Numbered from the stretch's first letter, positions 10,572-21,631 are shown. The stretch: DNA of 64,000 bases from Taiwanofungus camphoratus (GCA_003999685.1 CP021221.1:2666001-2730000); one strand, 5' to 3'. A program made the numbers and translations. The notes: a model not told the origin generated them from the sequence alone.

Positions 10572-13500
10572 TTATGAACGCTTGTATTTGAATCGCTCTA
10601 AACGAGGGCGCTTCACGAGCTCGAACTGACGAAGTAACTGTACCGTCTCTGGATAATTGTTATAGATCCTACTCAGTATCTCCCCTGAGAGAGTTCTTCT
10701 TTGCCGCAGTGTCTTCACATCGGTAGCAGCTTGTTCGAAATCAATGTCTGCACCAGGCCGTATCGGCTGAATAAGCCTGCCAGACTCGAGATGATGAAGT
10801 GCATCGCCAAGCACTCTCAGAGTGACCTCGTGGGGACGCCAGATCCTCCAAAGAGGGGATATTTGACGGAGGATATGTAGAGGATGTGCGAAGTCTTCCG
10901 GTCTAGCTTCCTCCATAGTAGGTTTCGACCTTTTGGTAGCAACGTTGACTGAGGAAACTCTCCGATCTCGAGTATGCAACGGCGATTCTGGTGGCGCAGG
11001 GGGCAAGTCTATACTTTCTGCAGATTGCATGCTGAGGGGTGAATCTGGCTTCTCATCTCTTGTTATTGAGATGGATTGAAGTTTGCGCTTGTATGGAAGG
11101 ATGACTTTCTCTATGACCTCACAAGCGCGTTCAAGATTTCCGGCTCGCACGAGTGCGACTGCGAGGTGATTCCAGTTGTGAGAGTCGAAGGCAAGACCTG
11201 CCGTCTTAAGCATATTCCAAACTTGCGCAATCTCGAGATGGTGACCAGTCTTGGATAGCACGTCAATGTATATGGAAAGAGGGATGCACATGACGATATC
11301 ATGGCCACGTAAATTCGGTTGAGTTTCCTCGTCCACAGCCGTGAAAAGAGAGTTTACTTGTGCGTGTCGCAAGCCAAGCTCGTAGATTTGAGGCCATATT
11401 TTACGGGCAGCTTCAACGTTGCTTGTCCGGCGATGAGCGTCAAGTAACGCCGTCAACGTACCTATGGTCGGTTCGCCACCAGCATCCAACATCTCCTGGA
11501 AGAGGAGCTCCACGCGATCCGGTCTCAGTCTGCGCGTGTATGCGCTCATAAGCGGGGCGTATATGGTTTCCAGTGCCAAACCACGGCCACCGATAGGCTT
11601 CATCCAGGGCCGTTGACTTGGATCAGCAGCGACCAGTGAACGTATAAATTCTTCCGCCACTTGCAAACCAGCGCCGGTCTTCTCAGTCCCATACGCCTTG
11701 ACGATTGCACCGTATGTGATTGCAGTAGGCTGAAGACCTCGTTTCTTCATGTCATCGAATACGGCCTTCGCTCTGCCCCTGTGACCTTTCCGCAGATAAC
11801 CAATCATAAGGATGGTGAGGACATATACATTGATATGGAGACTTGACTGCCAGCTTTCTGCCAGTCGTTCCATCTCCGCAAATAGATCGGATGCTATCTC
11901 CATCAATCCAGAGTCACATGCGGATTGAATTAATAACGCGAAAGTATACGCGTCAGGACGCACTTTCGCACTATCGAGTTTCTGAAAGAGGTTGGCGACG
12001 ACACGAAATGGCGCACCGATAAGCACATACGCTTTGAGAAGGGTGTTATAGACCTCGATAGAAAGTCGAATGCCACGGTGTGTAGACGACTTCATATAGT
12101 CGAAGGCGCGGATGACACCCTTCCACTCGCCAGCCTCTACAAAAGCATGCATCAACGCAGTGATCATTCTGCGGTCAGGAATGATCCCTTCCCCTATTGC
12201 TCGCTTGTAGATCTCCTCGGCCGCGATGGGGTCTTTACGGTGAGCAAGGAGAGTTAGGACGGTTGTGTATGACTCGCGTGTTGGTGGAATACCAGCGGTA
12301 CGCATCTGCTGCAGAAGGGTGGCGATGTATTGCACTTCGCCTCGCATGGCAAAACTGTGTAGGATAGAGGTATACACGTAGATGTCTGGACGAATTCCCG
12401 CATGAAGCATCTTCTCCAACCACACGTTGATTCCATTGAAATCGCTACGTTGAGCAAAAGCGAAGATAACGGCACTGTAATGGTATATATTTGGGGGGTC
12501 TGTTGGTGGTCGGTCTGGACTTGAGTCTGGAAAGAAATGGTGAAACAGCTCAACGGTACGATGGGCGTTTCCGTTGACAGCATGTGCATGCAGTAGCAGA
12601 TGTTTTTCTGCAGCGGTAACCCATTCACGCTGAGCGAGACGCTCGAAATACTCTTCAGCGCGTGGTACATCACCCTGATGAGCGAAGAGGTACAAGCCTA
12701 ATAGCTGATAATTTTTGAAAGGAAGGCCCGACGTCGTCCATTGGGAAAGAGACGCAAACAAAGTATTGGCAAGTTCGAACGAATCCGCTTTAACAAGAGC
12801 TTTGACGACCTTAAGTTGCAGCTCGATGTTAACGGATAGCGACTGTTTGTGCATGACTTCCAGTACATCGAGTGCATCGCTTGCCATACCTTCGACACAC
12901 AGAACGTCGATGAGAAACTTCCCCGCCAATTGCCGTTGTTCAAGAGACCAGAGCTTCTGAATATCCAGCATGAATCCGACAGGCTTCTCTATGCACGCCA
13001 CGATTTCGTACGCAAACCGCCGGAAAGTTCGTGCGCAGCGAGATAGGTCGTCCCCAGGCCAAACCATAGTCACTAGGTAGGTGCCAACGGTATTCCATTC
13101 CCGTACCAGGAATTCAAGGACGGCCATAGGATGGTGATGACGGCGCAGCGACAATATCAGCGTTGTATACATCTGTATAACGAAGATCCTTATATGCTGC
13201 TTCATAGGCATCACTTTCAATTCGTTGGCACCGACAAAGGCCTTGTCAAAATCACCTGCCATAGCCAAGCCACGAACCATTAAACAGCGCCAACGGACAT
13301 GTGTCTCGTGGAGAGGGTTGTCTTCTAATCGAGGGGCAATATCACGCAATAAGTCTTGCAGCCGTGTTCCCCAGAGACGTATGGATTCCAAGGACCCGTT
13401 TTCGGTATACACCTCTCCTGCAATGGCAGCGATCCGGTTTCCGATGTTCAAGAGCTTGAGCACCTCCATGTCGGCACACCCGTCAGAATGTCTCAGGGAC

Positions 13501-13778
13501 TGGTATGCGCCCCAAACGTCTTCAGGGTCCAGGGACTTGGCCTTTGAGCTGAAGGTCGCTATCAGATTCCTCCATTGATCTTGCTGAGTTACTGCGGGCG
13601 AAGAGCTTGGAGCGGAAAGTGGATCTGGAACACTGGAGGCATGGCGTCTCTGCAGCACGTCAGCCTTCCCGGTCCACTCGCGACGTGATGGTAGGTCACT
13701 ACGACCCGAAGCATCCATCCACCTTCGACTAGGTAGTCTCCGCCCCCGCTGACACAATGATGTAACGTCACGCAACAT
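10572..13778 (-). CDS. Pentatricopeptide-repeat (PPR) protein, predicted mitochondrial
   Basis: PPR proteins bind organellar RNA and control its processing, stability or translation (family knowledge). The protein is about 1,070 residues from the ATG at 13778, almost all in one exon. The N-terminus MLRDVTSLCQRGRRLPSRR is basic, Ser/Thr-rich and without acids at first, as in mitochondrial targeting peptides. Ten or more 35-residue helical repeats can be read, for example IYVYTSILHSFAMRGEVQ, ESYTTVLTLLAHRKD, EVYNTLLKAYVLIG, YTFALLIQSACDSG and ITYGAIVKAYG. The same frame stays open upstream to 13928, but that part overlaps what looks like a 5' leader or intron. The stop lies about 107 bp from the velvet gene stop (convergent). 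The exact RNA target is unknown. Confidence 0.85.
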   Translation of the reverse strand: MLRDVTSLCQRGRRLPSRRWMDASGRSDLPSRREWTGKADVLQRRHASSVPDPLSAPSSSPAVTQQDQWRNLIATFSSKAKSLDPEDVWGAYQSLRHSDGCADMEVLKLLNIGNRIAAIAGEVYTENGSLESIRLWGTRLQDLLRDIAPRLEDNPLHETHVRWRCLMVRGLAMAGDFDKAFVGANELKVMPMKQHIRIFVIQMYTTLILSLRRHHHPMAVLEFLVREWNTVGTYLVTMVWPGDDLSRCARTFRRFAYEIVACIEKPVGFMLDIQKLWSLEQRQLAGKFLIDVLCVEGMASDALDVLEVMHKQSLSVNIELQLKVVKALVKADSFELANTLFASLSQWTTSGLPFKNYQLLGLYLFAHQGDVPRAEEYFERLAQREWVTAAEKHLLLHAHAVNGNAHRTVELFHHFFPDSSPDRPPTDPPNIYHYSAVIFAFAQRSDFNGINVWLEKMLHAGIRPDIYVYTSILHSFAMRGEVQYIATLLQQMRTAGIPPTRESYTTVLTLLAHRKDPIAAEEIYKRAIGEGIIPDRRMITALMHAFVEAGEWKGVIRAFDYMKSSTHRGIRLSIEVYNTLLKAYVLIGAPFRVVANLFQKLDSAKVRPDAYTFALLIQSACDSGLMEIASDLFAEMERLAESWQSSLHINVYVLTILMIGYLRKGHRGRAKAVFDDMKKRGLQPTAITYGAIVKAYGTEKTGAGLQVAEEFIRSLVAADPSQRPWMKPIGGRGLALETIYAPLMSAYTRRLRPDRVELLFQEMLDAGGEPTIGTLTALLDAHRRTSNVEAARKIWPQIYELGLRHAQVNSLFTAVDEETQPNLRGHDIVMCIPLSIYIDVLSKTGHHLEIAQVWNMLKTAGLAFDSHNWNHLAVALVRAGNLERACEVIEKVILPYKRKLQSISITRDEKPDSPLSMQSAESIDLPPAPPESPLHTRDRRVSSVNVATKRSKPTMEEARPEDFAHPLHILRQISPLWRIWRPHEVTLRVLGDALHHLESGRLIQPIRPGADIDFEQAATDVKTLRQRRTLSGEILSRIYNNYPETVQLLRQFELVKRPRLERFKYKRS

Positions 13779-13837
13779 GGCGAATTGGCTGGTGTCTGCA
13801 ATATCGACATTGGTAAACTTACAGAATGTGAAGCAGC

Positions 13838-14380
13838 ATGGAGATAGAAGAATATTTACCCATACAAGACGAGGAGAACGAGCTAAGACCTGGTCTGGGT
13901 ACATCCCGACATACACCGCACTCCTCATCAGGCAGCGCTCTTTCTTTACCCTTGGAACGTCTGGGGTAAGGAGTGAAGAAATCCTGCGGAAAAGCGGAGC
14001 TCGTGGCGCGCGACACCATCCTCAATACAGGCTGAGAGGTGGAACAATGTCCTATGAGTGGTCTTCCGGAAAGAAGGGAGTTGAAGACGGTCGCGGCCAG
14101 AGGCTCCAGCATTACAGACCTCGCCTAGACGAGCGAATTTTGACGACCTGATGGTATCTAGCTTAAGCCTGCATCCCAAACATGCTAGATTTCATGTACA
14201 TACCTGACTAAACAGGACCTGGAGAACGCGGAAAGCTTGCACCGCGACATGCAAAAGATGAGAAAATGGGTAAGTCGAGCGGAAGGGCAGCCCGGCAACT
14301 GCCGAGCTGGCGCATCACCGCCAACGTCCGCGCCGAGCCTAGGTCGGCTTCGACTAGGAACTCGTACGAGTCGTACGTGA
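13838..14380 (+). CDS. possible small gene with helical C-terminus (uncertain)
   Basis: No family recognised. An ATG at 13838 opens an acidic exon (MEIEEYLPIQDEENELRPG) rich in Ser and His, ending at a good donor GTAAGG near 13967. A plausible acceptor near 14130 leads to RANFDDLM and another 62-nt intron to DLENAESLHRDMQKMRKW, followed by an open run to TGA at 14378-14380 or another donor GTAAGT. The phases fit, and the head-to-head position with the PPR gene (59 bp) is natural for a gene, but no homology is known to me. A minus-strand frame over the right part (14208-14534) is also open and competes with this reading. Confidence 0.3.
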
Positions 14381-14426
14381 TCTCGTTCGCTCTGGTAGTC
14401 GTCCACCGCCGTCGTTCGTCCGCAAA

Positions 14427-15127
14427 ATGACCGCCCCTCCTGAGCATGAAATAGTGGTGGTGCCCAGTGTCGGGCAGGCCGGCCGCGAGGAACTGCGGCA
14501 GCAGTGCTATGATGTTCGGATCGACGTCTTCCACCGCGAACAGAAATTCCCTCTGGAGACCGAAATCGATGAGTCCGTGTTTTGCTCAAGCTAGAATGCA
14601 CACCGTCACCGGCCAACTTGCATTTCACGATGTGCTAGCCTGGACGCAACCGCTACTCATATTTTACTGCGCCTCATCCCTTCGCTGACACCTGTCGGAA
14701 CTATACGGTGCACGAAACACAAGGACTATTGGAAGCTGAGCCGTCTGGCCGTCTTAAAGGACTACCGCCAGTTCCGGTACGGCCGTGAACTGGTGCTCGC
14801 CCTGCATGACTTCGTGAAGAAATGTGCAACACAGGCTGGAAGGCGTGATATGGCTAAGGTCATCGCCCACTCCCAAATACCGGTGAAAGCGTTCTATGCA
14901 AAGTAAGCGCCCCTTCGTTTCACCAGCAGATTGATGAACTGAGATGAGATTTCTGTGACATCCATAGATTTGGATATGTTCCAGAGGTGAGCCATCTTAT
15001 CTTCATTTCCGCCGACGGATCTGGAATCGTTCTGATTTTTTTTATCCGCACTCGACAGGGACAGGAATTCGATGAAGATGGTGCTCCTCATCAGCTGATG
15101 GTCGCTCGCTTGTCATTATCAGATTAA
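14427..15127 (+). CDS. GNAT-family N-acetyltransferase
   Basis: Transfers an acetyl group from acetyl-CoA to an amine; the substrate is unknown. Four exons fit by splice sites and phase. Exon 1 (14427 to about 14571) gives CYDVRIDVFHREQKFPLE then TEIDE. Exon 2 (14639-14902) gives LDATATHILLRLIPSLTPVG and the acetyl-CoA-binding motif A region RLAVLKDYRQFRYGREL. Exon 3 is only 19 nt (14968-14986). Exon 4 (15059-15127) gives GQEFDEDGAPHQLM and ends at TAA. HSQIPVKAFYAKFGYVPEG, typical of the family's motif B, is reconstructed exactly across exons 2-4, which supports the tiny exon. The size, about 160 residues, is normal for a single GNAT domain. Confidence 0.85.
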
Positions 15128-15440
15128 AGGAGCGTGCGTGTATTTGACATCGTAAGAGGGTCGTTAAGTATGCAACATACGAAGCGGAGGGGAGTCTAGC
15201 AATACAGCATAGGGGAGTGGTATACATCGATACAATGTACAAGTCCGTTGTTGTTCGAACTTCGAAGGTCATAAAGTATTGCGAAGCAAGCAAAAGGCAT
15301 AGCAGAATGAAGCATACTCTAGCTCCTACACTCCAATCACAAGATGGTATATAGGAAGATCATCCGTAAGCATGCAACCCTCCGCCCAGCTGAAATGAAT
15401 GAGAGATGAGCAAGAAAGAAAGGCAATCTTTGAGAATTGT
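15128..15440. other. convergent 3' region, no gene seen
   Basis: 313 bases between the stops of the GNAT gene (+) and the HMG-box gene (-). Only untranslated-region-like sequence is seen. Confidence 0.6.
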
Positions 15441-17631
15441 TCAAGAACGGGTTGGGAGATCGGCGCCATCATCTGTGGTAAACCCTTCGCTGTCGCTCTC
15501 GGAGCTAAGTGCCTCTTGCTTCAACGGTCGCAAGGCACTCTTCGGGAACGGCATGGCATTGATAGAACTACTGGGCAGGATACTGAAGTTGATACTTGAA
15601 CCGTATCCAGTAGTACCCTCTTCGTATAATTTCCTCGCAGCTTCGTATTCAAGTTTTTCCTGTTCGGCTTGTGCGAGGAAAGGCTACATCACATCAGCCC
15701 GATTTGATGCCGAGATCAGTAAACTGGCGTGACCATGAATGGACAAATGATCCATACCTTCCTCTCCTCATCGGTCATTGAGCGCCATTTACCGGCGGCT
15801 AGGACGCTTTGCTTTGTAGTTTCGGTCTCGTCACCGAAAACCTCCTTGACCAAATCGGGATCCGACCGAATCCGCTGGAGGAACATGAAATACGCGCTCA
15901 AGGGCTTCTTTGGGGCATTAGGGTCCTTGATGTTGCCTTTGCGAGACTTGCCAGCTTTGCGCTGCGCAGTCCGGAACGCGTTCTCGCGCTTGATGTCCTC
16001 CGGCGTCAACGTGCGCATGTAAGCCGCCAGCTCGCGCTCGCGTGCCTCCTTGGCAGCCTGCGAGCGCCGTTTGTAAGGCTGCAAGGGGCGCATGCTCGAG
16101 ATGAGTAAAGACAATCACCAGTACCTATCAGGAGTGCCGTACCTCCTTCTCCTCGGAGCTCAGCTTCGCGTACTCTTGGCCAGCTTCCTTCGCTGCTTGT
16201 GCGACGTTGAGCTTCTTGCTGCTGGAAGCCTGGTGGCGCGCTATCCAATCGGTGAAATACAACTGCCAAGCCGAGGGCGCGAGCTTAGGGGGTCGAAGCG
16301 TCGACTTGAGCGGAGCTGAGTTTACGTGACACACCCCAAGATTAGATATGCGAACATATGACAGCGCAAAAGAATATGAAAAACTCACGGGTCTCCGGCC
16401 CCTTTTCCACGGGTCGCATCTCTTCCTCCTCCGTTTCGGCGCGCTTCTTCTTTCGGATAGTGGCGTCATGATCATCGTGCTCGCTGATAGAGCCGGCGCG
16501 ACGGCTGTACGACCTCGCCAGAGGCGGGGGACGAGTGTGGGAGGCCGTGGGCGCACTCGACGACTGGAATACCTGCGTCACCGGCGTGAGTCCCCGCCGC
16601 GCAGTAACGCGTTGCCTTTGGGTTGCGTAAGCGTCCTCGGATAAGGGTGGGAACGACAGCGGCGACGACGTGTGTGGGACGTTCTGCACGTTGGACGGCT
16701 CCCACAGCTGCGCGGCCCATGCAGGTGTCAGCGACGCGTCCGGAGGCGACAAGGACGCCTGCGCGTCTGCCCGTAATGCGTCCGTCATGATCGTGTCCTC
16801 TTCTGGGGTGTACGATCGAGGCAGCGGCTGCAGTGCGGCGTAGGCGGTAAGCGGAGAGAACGCCGTGACATCAGGGAAGACTGAAGAGCTGTCGCTGTAA
16901 GCGACAAAGGACGGCTGCGACTGCGCCTGCGCTTGTGCCTGTGCCTGCGTCTGGGGAGATAGGGAGTGGCTCGCAGGGATTGGGATCGGTGCCGACGAGC
17001 TGTATGACAATGACGGCTCCGGATCGGTGAGCCAGTGAGAGTAGAGGTTGAGATCGTTAAAGTCAGATGGCGGGGGTAGAATATCGCCCTGGCCACTGAG
17101 GAATCCAGGGCTGTGGTTTCGATCGCTCGGAAGCAAAAAGGGGCTGTTGGTATCTAACTGGCTGGAGGCTGATTCTGGTGAGCCGGGGAATGGTATCGGC
17201 AGGTTGTAGTCGGGTGCAGGGTCCCAGCCAAAGGGTGACTTGGGCTGACCATCGTCAAAGTCGAAGATCATGTGGTCTGTCTCGAGGGCGGAGTCAAAAT
17301 GGATGGGATCGTCAAAGGAAAAGATGGGGGACGGGTCTCTGATGGACATGTCAGAGGTTGCGAGCGCGATGGCTACGGCGTCGTGCTCGTAGTCGCGTCG
17401 TTGGACGGGGCTGGGGGGCATGGGGGGAGTGGAAGGGGGGGAGGAGAAGCGGGAGAGAGGGAAGTGACGCGTCCTTTTAAGGTACGGCGCAGCAGCGGGG
17501 GCGGCGCGAGTATGACAGAGCAATGAAGTAGTGGAAACGACGGAAGCATATGGGCGACTGGCCGAGGATTTAAATGCTTGATGCAGTGGGTCTCGGCAGA
17601 GAAGCGCGAGCGGCCTTCGAATGAGGGCCAT
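15441..17631 (-). CDS. Protein with two HMG boxes
   Basis: HMG boxes bend DNA; proteins of this type act as transcriptional or architectural factors. Exon 1 (about 16395-17631) encodes roughly 410 residues, Ser/Pro-rich and acidic, with an alternating Gln-Ala run near 16940, then a basic cluster IRKKKRAE. Later exons hold box A (PPKLAPSAWQLYFTDW, then AQAAKEAGQEYAKLSSEE) and box B (DPNAPKKPLSAYFMFLQRIR, then KWRSMTDEERK), joined by a basic coiled segment. The tail KLYEEGTTGYGSS ends at TGA 15441-15443. The first residues MALIRRPLALLCRDPLH look like a mitochondrial presequence, whereas an internal ATG giving MPPSPVQRRDYEHD would make a nuclear protein. Coprinopsis exp1, needed for cap expansion, is a two-HMG-box protein and could be related (not verified). 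Confidence 0.8.
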
Positions 17632-18372
17632 AAATGATTGCGGTACCTCAACTGACTCGGGCGAATCTGAATCAGCGGCAGGGAACTGAGCGGGCGAGCG
17701 TATACAGGACCTCGGAGAGTTTGCGCCTGTCCTGCCTTTCTGGGAGAGTGTATGGGCCTATTTTAGTTTTCGAGGATTCGTGGCAGTCCGATAGAAGGAT
17801 GGATCGCCGGCAGATAGCAGCAGCAGCAGCGGCGGCGGCAGCGGCAGCAGCAACAGCAATAGCAATAGCAATAGCAATAGCAGCAGCGGGAACAGCAACA
17901 GCAGCCTCTAGCCCCGTGATGGGATCCCGATGTTCCAGGACCTCCGAGTCTATGGACGCGCGCTCGATGGCATATGTGTCGCCCAGAGACGCTGCGCTAT
18001 CGCACATGCGGCCTGTCACACTCAGCCCGCCGCCGCCACCAGTCACCACCGTGCCGCACACCCCGAGACTTGCCCTAAACAGACCGCTCGAGCGTCGGGA
18101 CTAACCGTGGGATACTCCCATATCCGGAAATTGCGCTCCGGAGGTCGGTCTCCAGCTCCCATTGTCCCCCGTGCTGCCGCCCAATTGGCCAGCCAATCAC
18201 CGCTCGGCGGAACGCTTCTCACCTGCGCTCCGGTGTGATGCCTCTCGTGAGCGTAGACACACACACACACACAACACAGCTGATGATGATGATGATGATG
18301 TATGGCTATAACGGAAGCGTATTATCGCCTGACTCGATTCCTCAAGAAGCGCATACAAAGAGACAACTACCA
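17632..18372. other. intergenic with simple repeats
   Basis: About 740 bases upstream of the HMG-box gene and downstream of NDUFA13. It holds a GCA/GCAATA microsatellite (17815-17905), a short CA run (18255-18275) and a GAT run (18280-18300). Both strands show low-complexity open frames (poly-Ala/Ile or poly-Ser), caused by the repeats. No gene is supported. Confidence 0.6.
17815..17905. repeat. GCA / GCAATA microsatellite
   Basis: A tract of GCA and GCG triplets runs into about four GCAATA hexamers and back to GCA triplets. It lies roughly 200 bp upstream of the annotated start of the HMG-box gene. Confidence 0.95.
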
Positions 18373-19164
18373 TCACAGAACCACAACCGACTCCGCAGGC
18401 CGGTATCTTGGGTTGTTGTAGACACTTTTGCCCGCCTGTCAGGCATTCGTCGTGGACAGGGGCCAGCAGAAAGAAGCACCACAAGATAACCATCAGCAAA
18501 CAGCACCAAGCCGCCATCTCTTCATCAAATGATCCACTGACCTCCCATCCCTTCACGTCCTTCATGATCTCCTTCTCCCTTTCTAGTGCCGCCTGCTCGC
18601 GTCTGTACGCATCCCGGTCGCCCTCGGCCAGCAGGATAGGGACTAGGTGAATCCGGGACCACACCTTCTCTCTCTGCAACTCTCTGCAAAACATATCCCA
18701 TATCAGCATGCAGCCCCTTTCGCACCCGTCAGGCTCTCATGTAACCACATTCGGATTTGTCAATGATAAGAAGTATCGGTATCGTGCGGTCGGATCCAAA
18801 CGCGGCCACGTTCCGCGGCGAGCGGGCCCATGTCAGCACACGTTTAACGTCCGCCTGACCTTTTTCCATCCAAATGATTGTGTTCAGATTTCCACGTACC
18901 TCTTCTCCAAGTTGCCCTTTCCAACGCGATAGAAGCCGAACGCGCACAGCGCCGTCACGCCGCCGAGGATAACGAGGCCGCTCGGTCCACGGAACGGCAA
19001 ATTGCGTTTGTACTTTATCGCGTCAAAACCCCCGGGAGGGGGCATATCTCTACATAGCGCGAAGCACAGGATGAGTGCCAGGCAGTTGACATATGCGTCG
19101 GACAATGGACGTACTGTCTGTAGGGCGCAGACACTGGCAACGGTCGCCCTGTCAGCGCTTCCAT
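18373..19164 (-). CDS. NDUFA13: NADH:ubiquinone oxidoreductase subunit NDUFA13 (GRIM-19 / B16.6)
   Basis: An accessory subunit of mitochondrial respiratory complex I, with a single membrane helix in the inner membrane (family knowledge). Exon 1 starts at ATG 19164 and ends in SAPYRQ. Splicing gives RQDMPPPGGFDAIKYKRN, the family signature, then FRGPSGLVILGGVTALCAFG, the membrane helix, and FYRVGKGNLEKR. The next exon has ELQREKVWSRIHLVPILLAE and GDRDAYRREQAA, then EKEIMKDVKGWE. A last short exon gives AGKSVYNNPRYRP, ending at TGA 18373-18375. Each junction keeps phase and restores the known sequence pattern. The length, about 145 residues, is normal. Confidence 0.93.
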
Positions 19165-19806
19165 TGCTGCGAAAGACGTGTACTACTACTCACTGACTGA
19201 GGCTGTTCTCGATGCGAGTCAGATGCTCCTGGTGCTACGGCGGACGTAGCGGGTTAGTCGATGGCGATGACGGTCAAGGGCAGAGTATGGTCGCGTACGA
19301 GCACGAAATGACAGCATGCCCTGCCCTGATGCAGCCGGCCACGTGGCCAGACCTTGGCGGGCCCTTGGGCTTACGATCTGGATTGGCACAGCGTCAGTCT
19401 GAGTGTCTACGTGAATTCACACTTGTCCAATGTGGAGAGAGTTTGCCATCCCCCCTATGTTTTGTAAACTTTGAATTCACATATCAAAAATGGACAATGA
19501 GTCTCGCGTCGCGGGGAAAGAACGCCTGCCTGTTTCGGACAGTGCCATCGCGCTGTCTGCGGCAATTGCAATGCCATTCCCTTTCGCTGCAATAAAAGGC
19601 AGCGACATGTGTGCACAACGCAGCATAAATGTGCAGGCAGTAAGATCATTTCGTGCTGGCATGGAGGAGCGACGGTTCCCCGCAAACGGCCGAAGGGCGT
19701 CTCAGTATGGGAAGTTTATTGAAACCACTCAACGCCGGCACAAACATGACAGCGTAGCTCGAAAAGAAAGGCCTGCTGCCGGGCCTCGGTCTTCTCTCGC
19801 CACATC
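19165..19806. other. divergent promoter region NDUFA13 / INO80F-like
   Basis: About 640 bases between two divergently transcribed genes. A 148-codon plus-strand frame from 19490 overlaps the start of the INO80F-like gene in another phase and has no recognisable domain, so I treat it as non-coding. Confidence 0.5.
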
Positions 19807-21631
19807 ATGTCCCGCCAACCGTCTCCCGGCCCATCCCACCAGCACATCCATTCCAATGCTTCCCTCTACCATCCCCCCGGTCTTGTTGCGAGTCCGCAAT
19901 TCAACCAGAAGCAGCAGAAGAACAGATCTTACGTAGCAGGCATCACGGCCGGTGTCGAGGATGTCAAGTATCAGGCCAAGTACAAGGAGCTGAAAAAGAA
20001 AGTCAAGGAGATTGAGAACGTGAGTCACCGTGTCCGCCGCAGCAATACGCTTGATCGCACACCTGCTCTTTCAGGACAATGACAGATTGTACTTTAAGCT
20101 GCTATTAGCCAAGAAAAACATCCGTCGCATGAACCTTGAGAGGGCGTAAGTTGTCGCGTGTCTCGGTATAGATGTCCTTGTGACGGCTGTCTATTCTAAC
20201 AGCATCCTCTATGAGCGGCTGGCCGCAGTTCCGCCTACCCCAGGCAGGCACACGCAGGACCTGCCTCCGGAACAAGACCCTCTCTTCCACCAACAGCCCC
20301 CCATCCCTCCCGAACATGCACTCGTCATAGACCCCAACGACCGCGCCCTCGTCGAATACATGCGGAGTCATCCAAATGCCCGACTCGTCCAAGGCCCCGA
20401 TGGCAGAGTAGTTGCCGTAGAAGACACACCGCCAACCGCAGGACCCGGTGGTGCGATCATGCCACAGCCGCCACCACATGGGCTGCCTCTTGTGCACGGT
20501 TTTCGCCATGACTCAGGTCCTGGGTACGACCCGAACAGGCAGCTCCCCCCGCTTCCACCGATGATTCCTCTGATTCATGCGCAGCCCGAACCGCACCCAG
20601 ATATGCCCCCCATCAACGACCATCATGGCCCCTCATACCCACCGGCGCAGCCTCACGCGTACCCACACTCTCACAGCAGCTCTTCGCATCAGTCGCGCTC
20701 AAACTCGGCTCGCCCGGATCTAGATCCCCTGCCAGGAGGGACTCGCATCGACACGCTGCCGCCCGCGCATGCGGTTCGCAGTCGCAGTCCTAGCATGCCG
20801 GGGGACGTGCAGGGCGACAGGCCGAGGAGGCATGACATTCACGAGCTGACCCACCCGCATGGACACCAGCTTCCGCATCCTCATATCCAGATACCCCCTC
20901 AGAACATGCCCGCATCGCCCTCCACGCGCTCGCCGTCGTCCACGCGTGGATCTGTTCCCGGACGCATACACAACCACCAGCGCGTCGGGCCTGGCGCGAA
21001 CATCAACCGGGACGTCCGGGAGATGTCGCGGTCCGAGCTGGAGGCTCTGCGCGAGCGTGAGCGGGAGGTGGAACGGGACCACCATCGCCCGAGGGAGCTC
21101 GCGCGCCTCGGAATGGAAGAACAGGAGGAAGCCGGGGCTTGGTTGTACAGGGACAGCGAAATGGTTGATCCTAGGATGTCACACAGCGCGTCGCGCTCCG
21201 GCTCGCCGGCGTCAGGCCCAGGAAATGGAGGAAGCAGGGTGCCTTCGCGTCCCTCGTCTGGCCAGGCTTTGGCTTACGAGGTCGAGCGGGCGCGGCCCAA
21301 GCAGCGCGTAGCCGACCTCCTCGGCTCCAGCCGCGAACCTGGGTTCGACAGCCAAGACGACCGTGGCGCTGCTGCTGCGCGTACGTCGACAGCGGAGATG
21401 GCCGCGCTGCCATTGGCCATGGACTCTAGGAGGAGATCCCGCGGAGACGGGGACTTGGGTGACGAGTATGGTGGTGGGATGCGTTCCCCAATCGAAGGTG
21501 CGGCCAGCCGGGCTTCCTCTGGTTCGGGCAACGCGTTGCCAGAGAGCCGGGGCGTGAAGAGACTACATCCTGAAGATCACGATGAGACCCCAAGCCCGGC
21601 CCGCGACGAGAGGATGGACGAGGATGTTTAG
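19807..21631 (+). CDS. INO80F-domain protein (putative INO80 chromatin-remodelling subunit)
   Basis: The N-terminal region matches the INO80 complex subunit F (TFPT) domain as I know it: KYQAKYKELKKKVKEIE, then DNDRLYFKLLLAKKNIRRM and ERAILYERLA, a helical coiled coil. Exon 1 (19807 to about 20019) and a short exon 2 (about 20076-20146) are followed by a long exon 3 to TAG-type termination at 21631. The rest, some 450 residues, is Pro/His/Ser-rich and looks disordered, with an Arg/Glu helix (SELEALREREREVERD) near 21030-21080 and an acidic end. The likely role is nuclear, as an accessory subunit in nucleosome remodelling (inference). Total length is about 580 residues. Confidence 0.75.

Noticed and set aside
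14185-14628. Two overlapping minus-strand open frames of 108 and 147 codons
   Set aside because: They overlap exon 1 of the GNAT gene on the other strand, whose motifs (RIDVFHREQKF, TEIDE) are clearly real. I see no family match for the minus-strand products.
17672-18104. Poly-Ala/Ile open frames on both strands
   Set aside because: They are created by the GCA/GCAATA microsatellite.
19490-19936. 148-codon plus-strand frame
   Set aside because: It overlaps the INO80F-like start in another phase and has no domain.
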